Assembly: GCA_025041175.1 (NCBI GenBank)
Contig: JAKCFJ010000002.1
Coordinates: forward strand, 744,001-808,000
From: Halobacteriales archaeon YIM A00010
GTDB lineage: Archaea > Halobacteriota > Halobacteria > Halobacteriales > Haloarculaceae
Length of the DNA: 64,000 nt
Reading direction: 5' to 3'
Below the pieces are notes generated by a model. The model had not been told where the DNA came from. It worked only from the letters and a program-made list of their open reading frames with translations, and searched no databases. A program made the translations under genes and the position numbers. Below, piece after piece: positions 9,588 to 18,893 of the stretch; position 1 is the stretch's first letter; each line of letters begins with the position of its first letter.

Positions 9588-10634
9588 TTACGAGATCGTG
9601 ACGTCGACCGAGTCGGTCGTCGTGTCGCCGTTGTTGTTGGTGGCGGTGAGCGTGACAGTGTAGGTGCCCGCTGACTGGTAACGCTCGTCCGTGTACCAAC
9701 CGGTCGCGGTCGTCCCGTTACCGAGGTCCCACTCGAGAGAGTCGATCCAGTTGCCCGAATCGGCGGTGTTATTGACGTTGAACTGGACCTGTTCGCCGGT
9801 CGACGCCGACGTCGTACTCGGGTCGATCTCCGCGATCAGACCTCCGGGACTATCGCCTCCGCCGTCGTCGTCGTCATCGCCGCCACCCCCGCCACCGCCG
9901 CCGGAGTCACCGACCGTTATGTTGGAACTCCCGCTGCTCTGGTAGCCCTCGGTGGCTAGGATCTGGTAGTCGTGGTTGCCCATATCCATGCCATTACTCG
10001 TCCACGCGTCGAAGTGATTACCGGCGGTGATGGTGCCACCCGTTCGCTTCGACTGCCGGATGCTCCAGTACTGCGGGAAGGTCGCCTCGCCTATGATGGA
10101 CGGGGCGTCTTCCCGTAGCGACTCGTAGATGTCGTACGTCCCACCGTCGCTCGTGACGGTGCCCTTGTAGTCATGCTCGGGCCGGTAGGTGCCCCAGCTG
10201 TCGAGGATGTAGTACTCGACCAGCGGGTCCGTCGTCCACCCGTAGAGGCACAGGTAAGAGTTACCGGACGGGTTGAACGAGCCCGAGTAGGTCACGCTCC
10301 TGCGCCCGCCGGTTTCCCAGCCCTTACCGCAGACGAAGTTCCCCGTGTCGTTCCACTCGACGCTGTAGTTGCCCCCGTTCCCCAACGTCATGGAGACCGT
10401 CCCCTGGGCGTCGGTCCAGAACGAGTAGAAGTACCCGCCGTCGTTGCCGGTCTGGTTCTCCGTGATGGCGGCAGCGGCTGGATTTACCATAGCTCCGACG
10501 CCGAAGCCAGTCGCCACGGCGGTGGCCGCTGCTTTCATGTAATCACGCCGGTCGATTCTGCCGACCGCCGATCGTGTCTCCTCCTCGGTCCCGTCGTCGG
10601 ATGATAGTGACTCGTTGTCGTCTTGCATACACAT
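9588..10634 (-). CDS. Secreted GH11 endo-1,4-beta-xylanase with PKD domain
   Basis: Second xylanase, tandem to the first. From the ATG at 10634 (348 aa; 10628 or 10655 also possible): a Tat signal with RR at 29-30 and [16 protein letters not shown], a GH11 catalytic domain (about 57-250) nearly identical to its neighbour, with both catalytic Glu ([11 protein letters not shown] and [11 protein letters not shown]), the same poly-Gly/Asp linker, then a PKD domain (about 270-348, [20 protein letters not shown]) instead of the ricin domain. The pair therefore arose by duplication followed by replacement of the C-terminal module. The linker and catalytic DNA are similar enough for gene conversion. 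Confidence 0.92.
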   Translation of the reverse strand: MCMQDDNESLSSDDGTEEETRSAVGRIDRRDYMKAAATAVATGFGVGAMVNPAAAAITENQTGNDGGYFYSFWTDAQGTVSMTLGNGGNYSVEWNDTGNFVCGKGWETGGRRSVTYSGSFNPSGNSYLCLYGWTTDPLVEYYILDSWGTYRPEHDYKGTVTSDGGTYDIYESLREDAPSIIGEATFPQYWSIRQSKRTGGTITAGNHFDAWTSNGMDMGNHDYQILATEGYQSSGSSNITVGDSGGGGGGGGDDDDDGGGDSPGGLIAEIDPSTTSASTGEQVQFNVNNTADSGNWIDSLEWDLGNGTTATGWYTDERYQSAGTYTVTLTATNNNGDTTTDSVDVTIS

Positions 10635-10734
10635 ACTTCTCCTGCAACCCGACAATAGAGATACGTAATAATAAATGTTATGAATCTTCTGATTTTTTAT
10701 AATTATTAGATATCGTTACTCAATTACTATCGAA

Positions 10735-10985
10735 ATTAATGTATCCCGAATCGTTCGAACCGAGGTGCTGCGGCGGGGGATCCGGTAGGAGGACGGTAGT
10801 GGTGGAGTGAGTGGTAGAGAAAGGTTCGACGCCGGCCGCTTCGGCGACGGGGAGAACCTCGCGGAGGATCCTCTCACAGTTCGCCCAGAATTCGGCCTCG
10901 GTGTACTCTCGGCCGAGGCCGGGGACGCTCGCCGCGTCGAGATTCCCAATGAGCGTCGTAATCTGCGCGAACGCTCACAGCCATC
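10735..10985 (-). pseudogene. Fragment of a mannonate dehydratase (UxuA)-like or sugar isomerase gene
   Basis: Read on the minus strand, one frame gives AASVPGLGREYTEAEFWANC and then ERILREVLPVAEAAGVE, close to the UxuA/TIM-barrel stretch that precedes the metal-binding ALHPDDPP motif. After this point the frame degenerates, and PDPPP reappears in a shifted frame. There is no start and no complete domain. UxuA acts on uronates released from glucuronoxylan, so the fragment fits the locus as a lost function. It could also derive from a related xylose-isomerase-like family. Confidence 0.4.
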
Positions 10986-11103
10986 TACGAAAGCAGCGAA
11001 CGGCGAGACGATAGAGATTTGACGCGTTGTACCCGAACACCCGAGAGTTCCAGGCGTTCTGATCGACGTTCGCTGTCAGAAATAGAATCGGTGGCAGTCT
11101 GAT

Positions 11104-13164
11104 TCAGGTCGGATCATCGTCGTCAACGGATTTCGCGTGTCGGGCCCTAATCCGTGGATTACTAATCCGGTCGAGTGACTGTGCGAGGAGTATCAGTCCC
11201 ATCGAGAGCAGGATAACGAACACCATCGGGGCGATGATGAAGTGGACCTGATCGAGCGTGTACAGTGCTCCTGCTTCCTCTGCATTGTTGAGGACGACAC
11301 CCCAATTCTGAGAACTGATCGGGAGGAATCCGAGATAGTACAGCGCGACCGATGCGAAGATGATGTTCCGCGCGTTGTTCGCGAGGTTGATCAGGATGTA
11401 CGGCCAGATATTCGGGAGAATATCCCTCAGGATGATCGGGGCCGTTCCGATGCCTATGGCCCGAGAAGCCTCGACGTATTCGTGTCCCCGGACTTTGAGA
11501 ACCTCAGAGCGGATCGACCGACCGAGTCCACCCCAAGCGGCGATCGAAAGGACTACCCCAACCATCGCCGGGTGGCGCGGTTCAATGATTGCTGCGATGA
11601 CAATAATGAGGGGAAGACCAGGGATAGAGATCACAATGTCACAGATCGTCATCAGAATCCGGTCCATGGTCCCACCCCGGAATCCAGCGACTGTGCCGAC
11701 ACTGACGCCAATGCAGACCGTTGCGATCGCGCCAGTGACGATCATGATCAGGACTGGCGTGGTTCCATGGACCATCAGGGAGAGGATGTCAACTCCCGTG
11801 TTCGTTGTTCCGAGTGGATGGGAGAGACCAGCCTCTAACGGTGAGATCCACGTCTCGAACGTCGTCGTAGGGCTGTAGACGAATCGCGGACCGATGAAGC
11901 CGATGGCAAAGAATGTGAGAATGATCGTAAACCCGGCAGCTCCTCGCCAATCGCTCAGCACGATCTTTATCGGTGCATACACAGATCGGTCGAGCTTCCG
12001 ATAAAGTACCGCCCTTCGATCGATGTTGATCGCCGTCTCCTCGCCCGTGAATTTGTAACGCGTCGATCCCCTCTCAATCCGTTCGGTACCAGCCTGCCCG
12101 GTGAGTCGCTGTACGTACCGCTTGAGCTGTGTTCGAAGTGGCACACCGGTCGAGCTTCCGTAGACCTCTGTGCTGCCCCCTTCAGCTTTGGCCCGTGGAT
12201 CGATCCGACTGTACGTGATGTCAGCGATGATCATCGCGATCACTACCGTGATACAGATGATCATGAACCCCCCCATCATCAGCGGGTAATCCCGGTTGTT
12301 GACCCCTTCAAACATGTACCACCCCATGCCACGGTAGTTAAAGATGTCCTCGAGGATAATCGATCCTCCAATCATAAACCCGACTGTTAGCAGGAGTCCT
12401 GTATAGAGCGGCAAGAGCGCGTTCCGCATGACGTAACGAAGTGCGATCCGTGTCGGAGGGAGACCACGCAAACGAGCCACTCGAATGTGATCGGCACCGA
12501 GGACGCTGATTGAATTACCACGCATACTGAGCGATGCCGCAGCACCCGTAACGATAAGCGATATGATCGGCAACGCCGCGTGATGTAACGCTCCGAGCAC
12601 GAAGCCAGGATTTAGGCCGATTTCGACTCCGCCCGGATAGCGTGCTCCTGTGGGAAACCACCCCAACTGGTAGGCGAAAACGAACGACAGGATGAGTGCT
12701 GCAACGTAGTAGGGCGTCGAGGACTCGATCACGGCGATCCCGGTCATCGCTGTATCAAACTTCGAACCCTCGTAGTACGCCATAATTGCACCCAGACAAA
12801 TACTCGACACGAACGTGATGACCATAGCAATAGACATATAGAAAACGGTCCACGGGACAGCCTCGGCGAGGATTTGATTGACTGAGGCGTTCTGTGAGAT
12901 CGAATAGCCGAGATCCCCCTGAAGGATCGATCCCATGTAGTTGAGGTACTGGACGTATAGCGGTTCGTTGGGCTGTACGTTCAACTGGAGTTCGACGATT
13001 TGCCGTGCAGTCGCTGGATCTCCTGGATACTGTTCGAGCGCCTGTGCCATCATTGCTTCCACCGGGTTCCCGGGCATCATCCGAACCAGAACGAATGTCA
13101 GGTGGAATACCACGATGACCGTTAGTACTGCCTGCCCCAATCGCTTGATCAGCCAGTTCGTCAT
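11104..13164 (-). CDS. ABC transporter permease, DppB-DppC fusion
   Basis: A 686-residue membrane protein containing both permease subunits of a dipeptide/oligosaccharide (Dpp/Opp-type) ABC importer in one chain. Residues 1-335 are DppB-like (start NWLIKRLGQAVLTVIVVFHL; EAA loop near HIRVARLRGLPPTRIALRYV). A hydrophilic linker of about 60 residues follows. Residues 396-686 are DppC-like (EAA loop YVEASRAIGIGTAPIILRDI). In most genomes the two are separate genes. It lies downstream of the binding-protein gene on the same strand, and the ATPases are encoded divergently. The substrate is probably xylo-oligosaccharides by context (inference). Confidence 0.9.
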   Translation of the reverse strand: MTNWLIKRLGQAVLTVIVVFHLTFVLVRMMPGNPVEAMMAQALEQYPGDPATARQIVELQLNVQPNEPLYVQYLNYMGSILQGDLGYSISQNASVNQILAEAVPWTVFYMSIAMVITFVSSICLGAIMAYYEGSKFDTAMTGIAVIESSTPYYVAALILSFVFAYQLGWFPTGARYPGGVEIGLNPGFVLGALHHAALPIISLIVTGAAASLSMRGNSISVLGADHIRVARLRGLPPTRIALRYVMRNALLPLYTGLLLTVGFMIGGSIILEDIFNYRGMGWYMFEGVNNRDYPLMMGGFMIICITVVIAMIIADITYSRIDPRAKAEGGSTEVYGSSTGVPLRTQLKRYVQRLTGQAGTERIERGSTRYKFTGEETAINIDRRAVLYRKLDRSVYAPIKIVLSDWRGAAGFTIILTFFAIGFIGPRFVYSPTTTFETWISPLEAGLSHPLGTTNTGVDILSLMVHGTTPVLIMIVTGAIATVCIGVSVGTVAGFRGGTMDRILMTICDIVISIPGLPLIIVIAAIIEPRHPAMVGVVLSIAAWGGLGRSIRSEVLKVRGHEYVEASRAIGIGTAPIILRDILPNIWPYILINLANNARNIIFASVALYYLGFLPISSQNWGVVLNNAEEAGALYTLDQVHFIIAPMVFVILLSMGLILLAQSLDRISNPRIRARHAKSVDDDDPT

Positions 13165-13337
13165 AGTTTATCACCTCTTATTGATGTTTTTCTACTGCTC
13201 TCATGTACAGCTGATGTGTAACACCATCGGGAGACGATAGCTGCGCCGAAACGAAGGTAGCAATCGATACTGCGGGGGATGATCGTCCGCGACCGCTTTA
13301 GCGTCGGTGGCTGGGAAACGAGGAATCGTCTCATCGA

Positions 13338-15152
13338 TTAGCTACTCGGTTCGAGGCCGTGTTCGAGGAAGTAGTGCGTGATGCGGTTGGACGTCAACCA
13401 GGCGTCCGACTCGAGGTCGAAGTTCCACTCGCCAGCGTTCACCCAGTAGTGTTCGCTCCACGGGTAGACCACCATCCCAGGTTGGAGGTGGTTATGGGCC
13501 CACGCGATCCTAGTCGCGTGTTCGATGACTTCGTCCTCGTTCTGGGCAGTGGCGAGTGCGCTGAGGGTTTCCTCGAAGTTGACCGTGATCATGTCGCCGT
13601 CGGGATTGCCGATTTCTGGAACCTCGACCTCGTTCCCGAAGAGTTCCCGCTCGGAAACGGCTCCCCTGGTCGAGCCGAACAACTCCTCTTGAAGATCGGC
13701 GTGGGCGTGGTAGTCGCGGGCCATCCCGTAGTTGAGGTGGACGCTGATGTCGAACTGAGAGTCGTCCTCGACTTCCGACTGCCACGTCTGCATCTCCTCG
13801 ACGTAGTAGTCGACACCGATGCCGAACTCCTCCAGGTTGTTGTAGATCATCTCGGACGACGCTTGGAACCAGTCACCGACAGGGAAGTTCAGCTCCCAGC
13901 GGTCACCATCGGGGGTGTGCCATTCCCCACCCTCCTGGGTGAACCCAGCATCCTCAAGCAGTTCCGTCGCGCGGTCATGGTTCTCCGGAATGTAGTTCGT
14001 CATCGCCTCCAACACGCTCTCCTCGACGAAGAATTCGACGTAACCGGCGTCGATACCACACGAGTACGGGTCTGATGGGGTGTCGGGAGCGACCTCGGCG
14101 ACGAGGGTATCGAAGTCGACGGCATGTGCGAGGGCCTGCCGGACGCGTGGGTCGTCGCTAATGAACTCGTCTTCCGGCCCGAACAGGAGCGCAAACGACT
14201 GACCCGAGTATGAGACTGGCGGCGAGTCATACTTCTCCGGAAGATCCTGTAGGGTCGGATCGTTGTGCCGCCAGTCGACCTCGCCTGCACGTAGGCCCTC
14301 CTCGTCTTCGGATTGTCCGTGGCGGAGGTAGAACTCCCAGTCCTGGGCGATCGGGTGCTCGGGGTTCGGGACCTGATCGGCGTATTCTTCGTTCGCTTCA
14401 ACGTAGACGAACGGGCCCGAAAAGAGCGCTTGATCCCATTCCGGCTCGAACGAAACGATATCCTCCTGGATCTGTTCGATCTCGTCGTCCCCGGCGTCCT
14501 CGAATTGTTCGATGAATTGGCCGTATTGAGCCTCCGAGACGTTCAATAACGTCTCGGCCCATTGGTTGAGCCACAGTTCCTCTTCGATGTCCTGGAACTC
14601 CTCGCGGGGCTTGATCTCGAACGCGTAGTCGCCATCAGTGGTGATGTCGGCGGGGTCGACGTAGGTCTCGATCCCCTGATCGAGATACGCCGACAGTTTG
14701 AGAGCGGTCACGAAATCGGCCGACGTTATCGGGCTACCGTCGGACCAACCGTACTCGTCGCTGATCTCGATGCGTGTGACGCCCGTCTCGTCGTCGTGCT
14801 CCCAACCCTCGGCGACCCGTGGAACGAACCCCCCTTCCGCAGTACTGTAGACGGCGAGGTATTCGAAGGACGTCTCCTGAGCGTCGCCGGGATTCCACGA
14901 CGTGTGGTAGGGATTGAAGATGTACTCTCCGTTGTACGGATTGACTGCTCCTCCGGGCACCGCCTCGTTCATCTCCTCCTCGTAGTTCTCGTTGTAATCC
15001 ACGTCGACTGTCTCGAGTCCTTGGTCGAGTAGGTCGCTGTCGTCATCGTCACCGCCGAGACATCCCGCGATCGTCCCGACACCCACCGCTCCGGTTAGTG
15101 CTAGTACCGTCCTCCGAGAGACGGCTACTGGCCGTCTGCGCTTCTCTGGCAT
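13338..15152 (-). CDS. Extracellular solute-binding protein family 5 (Tat lipoprotein)
   Basis: Substrate-capture component of the adjacent Dpp-type importer. The 604-residue protein begins with a Tat signal (SRRTVLAL) and a lipobox GTIAGC at about 27-32, followed by an acidic DDDDSD tether, so it is anchored by a lipid on the outside of the membrane. The rest is an SBP_bac_5 fold with typical stretches such as DPRVRQALAHAVDFDTLVAE. Family 5 proteins bind peptides, but cellobiose and xylo-oligosaccharide binders are also known. The xylanase context favours the latter. It faces the ATPase genes across a 480-bp divergent promoter region. Confidence 0.9.
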   Translation of the reverse strand: MPEKRRRPVAVSRRTVLALTGAVGVGTIAGCLGGDDDDSDLLDQGLETVDVDYNENYEEEMNEAVPGGAVNPYNGEYIFNPYHTSWNPGDAQETSFEYLAVYSTAEGGFVPRVAEGWEHDDETGVTRIEISDEYGWSDGSPITSADFVTALKLSAYLDQGIETYVDPADITTDGDYAFEIKPREEFQDIEEELWLNQWAETLLNVSEAQYGQFIEQFEDAGDDEIEQIQEDIVSFEPEWDQALFSGPFVYVEANEEYADQVPNPEHPIAQDWEFYLRHGQSEDEEGLRAGEVDWRHNDPTLQDLPEKYDSPPVSYSGQSFALLFGPEDEFISDDPRVRQALAHAVDFDTLVAEVAPDTPSDPYSCGIDAGYVEFFVEESVLEAMTNYIPENHDRATELLEDAGFTQEGGEWHTPDGDRWELNFPVGDWFQASSEMIYNNLEEFGIGVDYYVEEMQTWQSEVEDDSQFDISVHLNYGMARDYHAHADLQEELFGSTRGAVSERELFGNEVEVPEIGNPDGDMITVNFEETLSALATAQNEDEVIEHATRIAWAHNHLQPGMVVYPWSEHYWVNAGEWNFDLESDAWLTSNRITHYFLEHGLEPSS

Positions 15153-15634
15153 CCTCTACAAAAGAGAAGTAATACATAATAAATGTATTGGGTATTGATC
15201 GTCAAGAAGCAATATAGATGTCCCAATCCGATCGTTGATCGTGTCCATGCTAATCGCTTCTACCTTCGTGTATTCTATCCCGAGAGGCGAGATCGACGGC
15301 AGTCATCTCGTAGTCTGCACCCGGACGCGTGGTCGAAACGAGCCGGCTCTCCCCACATCGACTGTTTTCATGAAGAATCGGTGGGTCGGAAACGGATGGT
15401 CGGCAGAATAAGCCGAGATGTTCTGTGTTACACAGATCAAGGGGGTACGAAGTTATTCCCTCGGTATTCTCGTTCGGAATCGTCTTTGTTATGGAATGCT
15501 ACCCATCAACAATAGATAAAAGGTTATTTATGATATTAGTTGCGACGTTATAGCGAATGATATGTACACCTAGTTCGTGGTATCACCGATCGAATCCGTT
15601 CCGATCAAGCGAGCAGTACAGAGGGTGATCAACG
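15153..15634. promoter_or_regulatory. Divergent intergenic region of the xylan-transport genes
   Basis: The 482 bp between the binding-protein gene (minus) and the first ATPase (plus) contain no convincing gene. AT-rich stretches at 15165-15190 and 15510-15560 are the likely promoter segments for the two directions. No regulator gene for the locus is seen nearby. Confidence 0.45.
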
Positions 15635-16696
15635 ATGTCAAACGAAACGACCAACGTCTCCCCGAACCAGACCCGGACGGCGAATGAGCCAATCATCACG
15701 ATTCGGGATACAAACGTTCGGTTTGAGATGGATCTAGGTACCTCACGCGTTCTCAAGGATGTTACCCTGGATATTCACCGTGGAGAGACACTCGGCGTCG
15801 TCGGTGAGAGTGGAAGCGGCAAATCGATGTTCGCGGACTCGCTTCTGGACGCCGTCGTCGAACCGGGAGTCGTAAGCGGAGAGATCACGTACCATCCTCA
15901 AAACGGGGAACCGATCGATCTCCTCGGGCTACAGCCATGGGAGCTGCGCGAGTTCCGTTGGGAGAAGATCTCAATGGTGTTCCAGGGTGCGATGAGCGCG
16001 TTCAACCCGACGATGAATACTCGGGAGCACTTCGAGGAAACGCTCGAGGCCCACGGCTGGGACAAGGACGAAGGCCTCGAACGGGCGGAGCAGCTGTTCA
16101 CCGATCTGCATCTCGATCCGGATCGGATGCTCACGTCATTTCCCCACGAACTGAGCGGCGGACAGAAACAGCGTGCGCTCATCGCCCTCAGCCTGATTCT
16201 GGAACCCGAGGTCCTGGTGATGGACGAGCCGACAGCGGCGCTCGATCTGCTCATGCAGCGGTCGATCCTCAACCTGCTCTACGACATCAGGGACAAGTAT
16301 GGCCTGACGATAGTGTTTATCAGCCACGATCTCCCGATCGTCTCCGGGTTTGCCGATCGGTTGGCAGTGATGTACGCGTTCGAGTTCGCCGAGATCGGGC
16401 GGGCGAACGATATTCTCGGAAACGCCTCGCATCCCTACACCCGTGCGTTGCTCAAATCCACACCCAATCTCGAGACACCACTCGACGAGATGCGACAGAT
16501 CGAAGGCGAGAGCCCCGACCCGGTCAACCATCCGGAGGGCTGTTCGTATCATCCCCGCTGTCCATTGGCCGACGAACGATGTGAGACAGAAGATCCCGGG
16601 TTCTACACTGTCGACGGTGAACACGAGGTACGGTGTCACTATTGGGAGTCGGCTGCCGAAGCAGTCTCGCTCTCGTTCGGGGGTGAAGAGCGATGA
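15635..16696 (+). CDS. Oligosaccharide/dipeptide ABC transporter ATPase (DppD-like)
   Basis: Cytoplasmic ATPase that powers the Dpp-type importer. The 353 residues carry Walker A GESGSGKS (about 67-74), signature LSGGQKQR (about 177), Walker B VLVMDEPTAAL and the switch His in VFISHD. The C-terminal oligopeptide/dipeptide ABC extension has the Cys-rich GCSYHPRCPLADERC motif that is usual for DppD/DppF and may hold a metal or FeS site. It overlaps the second ATPase by ATGA. It was most likely acquired together with the fused permease and binding protein. Confidence 0.9.
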   Translation: MSNETTNVSPNQTRTANEPIITIRDTNVRFEMDLGTSRVLKDVTLDIHRGETLGVVGESGSGKSMFADSLLDAVVEPGVVSGEITYHPQNGEPIDLLGLQPWELREFRWEKISMVFQGAMSAFNPTMNTREHFEETLEAHGWDKDEGLERAEQLFTDLHLDPDRMLTSFPHELSGGQKQRALIALSLILEPEVLVMDEPTAALDLLMQRSILNLLYDIRDKYGLTIVFISHDLPIVSGFADRLAVMYAFEFAEIGRANDILGNASHPYTRALLKSTPNLETPLDEMRQIEGESPDPVNHPEGCSYHPRCPLADERCETEDPGFYTVDGEHEVRCHYWESAAEAVSLSFGGEER

Positions 16697-17862
16697 GTAC
16701 CGACAAACCGCTGATCTCGATCTCTGACTTGGAGGTTCACTTCGAGGACACATCCATGACGAACGCGATGGTTCCCTCTTGGATCGGCGATCGGCTGGGA
16801 ATCGAGGCGGATCCAGCTGTTCGGGCAGTTGATGATATCTCCCTCGATATCGACGAGAATGACGTGATTGCCCTGGTTGGAGAAAGCGGCTGTGGCAAGA
16901 CGACCCTCGGGAAGGCGGCTGTTGGACTCCAGCGTCCTACTAGCGGATCGATCGAGTACCGTGGACACGATATCTGGGACGTACGTGACGGCACATCGGA
17001 TGCAGACATCACGTTCGAGGAGATCCGTCGTTCTCTCCAGATCATTCATCAGGATCCGGCTGCCGCACTAAATCCGTATCGCTCGGTGCTCGACAATCTC
17101 GCGGCACCATTGAAACGCTGGAGCCCCCATCTCAACTACGAAGAGCGGCGAAACCGCATCCTTAATATGCTCAAACGGACGGGTATCAGCCCACCCGAGG
17201 ATTACGCCGAGCGGTACGTTCACCAGCTCTCGGGGGGCGAGCAACAACGGGTGACGCTCATCCGATCCCTGCTGGTCGAACCCGATGTGATTCTCGCCGA
17301 TGAGGCAGTCAGTGCCCTCGACGTCTCGCTCCGGATCGGTATTATGGACCTGTTCCTCGAGATGCAGGAAATCTTCGACACGTCGTTCGTCTTTATCAGC
17401 CACGACCTCGCGAATGCCAGGTATCTAGCCGGGAAATCCGGCGGGCAGATAGCCGTGATGTACCTCGGTGAGATCGTCGAGATCGGAACCGCTGATGAGA
17501 TTATCAAGAACCCACAGCATCCATACACCAAGGTTCTCCGATGGGCAACACCGATACTCGATCCGGAACAGGCCGAAGAAGCTATGCGCGAGTCACCACC
17601 AGTTCGGAAGATCGATATCCCCGACGCAACCAATCCCCCATCGGGGTGTCGGTTCCACACACGATGTCCGGAAGCACGCGAAGCGTGTCGCCAAGAGAAG
17701 CCAGAATTATACGAAGACGACGATCACGGATTCCACCGAACGAAGTGTTTCCGTCGGGTTGATGACCACGAATACTGGCAAAGTCCGGGGCTCACGGATA
17801 CAGAGGACGCCGAAGAAGGTGTCTCCGCAGTCGACGATACGTCGGCTGGGGCCTCCAGCTAA
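16693..17862 (+). CDS. Oligosaccharide/dipeptide ABC transporter ATPase (DppF-like)
   Basis: Second ATPase subunit, 389 residues. Walker A GESGCGKTT (about 58), signature LSGGEQQR (about 176) and the switch His (VFISHD) are intact. The Walker B segment reads ILADEAVSALD, with Ala where Pro is usual (DEP), while the catalytic Glu is kept. The C-terminal motif GCRFHTRCPEAREAC is the DppF-type Cys cluster. Start overlaps the stop of the upstream ATPase. The last 40 residues are an acidic tail with no known role. Confidence 0.9.
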   Translation: MSTDKPLISISDLEVHFEDTSMTNAMVPSWIGDRLGIEADPAVRAVDDISLDIDENDVIALVGESGCGKTTLGKAAVGLQRPTSGSIEYRGHDIWDVRDGTSDADITFEEIRRSLQIIHQDPAAALNPYRSVLDNLAAPLKRWSPHLNYEERRNRILNMLKRTGISPPEDYAERYVHQLSGGEQQRVTLIRSLLVEPDVILADEAVSALDVSLRIGIMDLFLEMQEIFDTSFVFISHDLANARYLAGKSGGQIAVMYLGEIVEIGTADEIIKNPQHPYTKVLRWATPILDPEQAEEAMRESPPVRKIDIPDATNPPSGCRFHTRCPEAREACRQEKPELYEDDDHGFHRTKCFRRVDDHEYWQSPGLTDTEDAEEGVSAVDDTSAGASS

Positions 17863-17888
17863 CGGATTCCTCGGTTTGAACTCTGGAT

Positions 17889-18098
17889 CTAAAACGGAAC
17901 CCAGTTGGAAGACAGCGCCAGCAACGTACCGAGAATGACAGCAACGACTACGGCTGCGCTCACTTGTCCGATTACGTACGAGGGTGTTCCTGGTTCGAGG
18001 TAGATAAATGACCAGCCGAGCAACAGTAACATCGCGATACTGACCGCGAGGATCGATAGCCAGAGTTGGTGGCTGAGACTCGATGGACGACGGGTCAT
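17889..18098 (-). CDS. Small two-helix membrane protein
   Basis: 69 residues, with two clear membrane segments (about 13-32 and 40-63) and a positively charged N-terminus (MTRRPSS). No family is recognised. It is convergent with the ATPase operon and separated by 26 bp. The hydrophobic pattern and ATG start argue that it is a genuine gene, but its role is unknown. Confidence 0.55.
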   Translation of the reverse strand: MTRRPSSLSHQLWLSILAVSIAMLLLLGWSFIYLEPGTPSYVIGQVSAAVVVAVILGTLLALSSNWVPF

Positions 18099-18233
18099 TG
18101 ACTACTGGTACCACACTGGAACCAATAAAGACAGCGGTTGTCTACGGAGCGATAACGGGTTGGAAACGTGATCGAACCCGCTTCTTCTGCAGGAACCACA
18201 TAATTGATATGGATAGACGTGTATTCGTGGTGT

Positions 18234-18482
18234 ATGTTAGATCTGTACATGAAGCGGTTCGAGCATCCATACCTGCTAGCTCTTATCCCGACAGCAGCAG
18301 GGTTGTTAGGACTGTCTACAGTCGCGGAAATAACCGGCTTGAACCAGGTCGCCGGATTCTTGGTCCTCTATGCGATGGTCGCGCTGATTATCTGCAGTAT
18401 CGGATATATTGCGCTTCAGACACTAAAATACAGTACTCAGGCGCTCCATCAGTGGCGTATGGGGCGCTCTGAGGTGAACTGA
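18234..18482 (+). CDS. Small membrane protein, unknown function
   Basis: From the ATG at 18234 this encodes 82 residues, starting MLDLYMKRFEHPYLL, with two hydrophobic segments (about 12-30 and 37-60) and a basic C-terminus. An upstream ATG at 18204 in the same frame is possible. No family is recognised. It is a standalone gene between two small minus-strand genes. Confidence 0.5.
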   Translation: MLDLYMKRFEHPYLLALIPTAAGLLGLSTVAEITGLNQVAGFLVLYAMVALIICSIGYIALQTLKYSTQALHQWRMGRSEVN

Positions 18483-18544
18483 ACGACAACTACGTGGGCC
18501 CCAATACTCGGAGCTGTATTCTGTTGGCCAGCAATGTGGAGGTT

Positions 18545-18808
18545 CTATACTGTCGGACCTGCGGACGGCGTGCGACGGACGAGCCAGCTGCTGTCGGGCG
18601 ATTCACCAGCAGCCGATACGTGATCACCCCAGTCCGACAGTATCAGGAGAGTACCGATCACGCTTGCCGTCACGAACTCTCTTCGTATGCCGAAGTAGAC
18701 GATCACGCCGAGGCCGATGGCGACCGATCCCCAGAACGCCTGGCGGGCGATGCGTCGTTGTCGTTCGCGAAACCCATATTCCGGCTTCGAAAGCCAGTCA
18801 TACAGTAG
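18545..18808 (-). pseudogene. Membrane protein fragment that reads through a family A element
   Basis: The minus strand has one long open frame without a start codon (a TAA stands just upstream). It reads YDWLSKPEYGFRERQRRIAR, then a hydrophobic segment FWGSVAIGLGVIVYFGIRRE, and then continues without a stop through the whole family A element (giving SDWGDHVSAAG...RRTPSAGPTV) to a TAG that abuts the outer end of the element. It is a 5'-truncated gene whose C-terminus was extended by the insertion. The family is not recognised. Confidence 0.45.
18548..18642. repeat. Family A inverted-repeat element (MITE-like)
   Basis: 95 bp with terminal inverted repeats TACTGTCGGAC / GTCCGACAGTA, and an inner hairpin (GCTGCTG / CAGCAGC). 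Near-identical to the copies at 63324-63418 and 43816-43910. Right flank TCA, left flank CTA. No coding capacity of its own, but one strand is open through its length. Confidence 0.85.
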
Positions 18809-18893
18809 TTACGCCCGCTATCTCGTTCGAGTAGGCGCTTTCCCCAAGCAACAATGCTCACATATTTATCCATGGACTGTGTCCGATTGAGCG

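Noticed and set aside
8620-9900. Repeated CCGCC/GTC runs as tandem-repeat DNA
   Set aside because: They encode the Gly8-Asp4 linkers of the two xylanases and are explained by the proteins.
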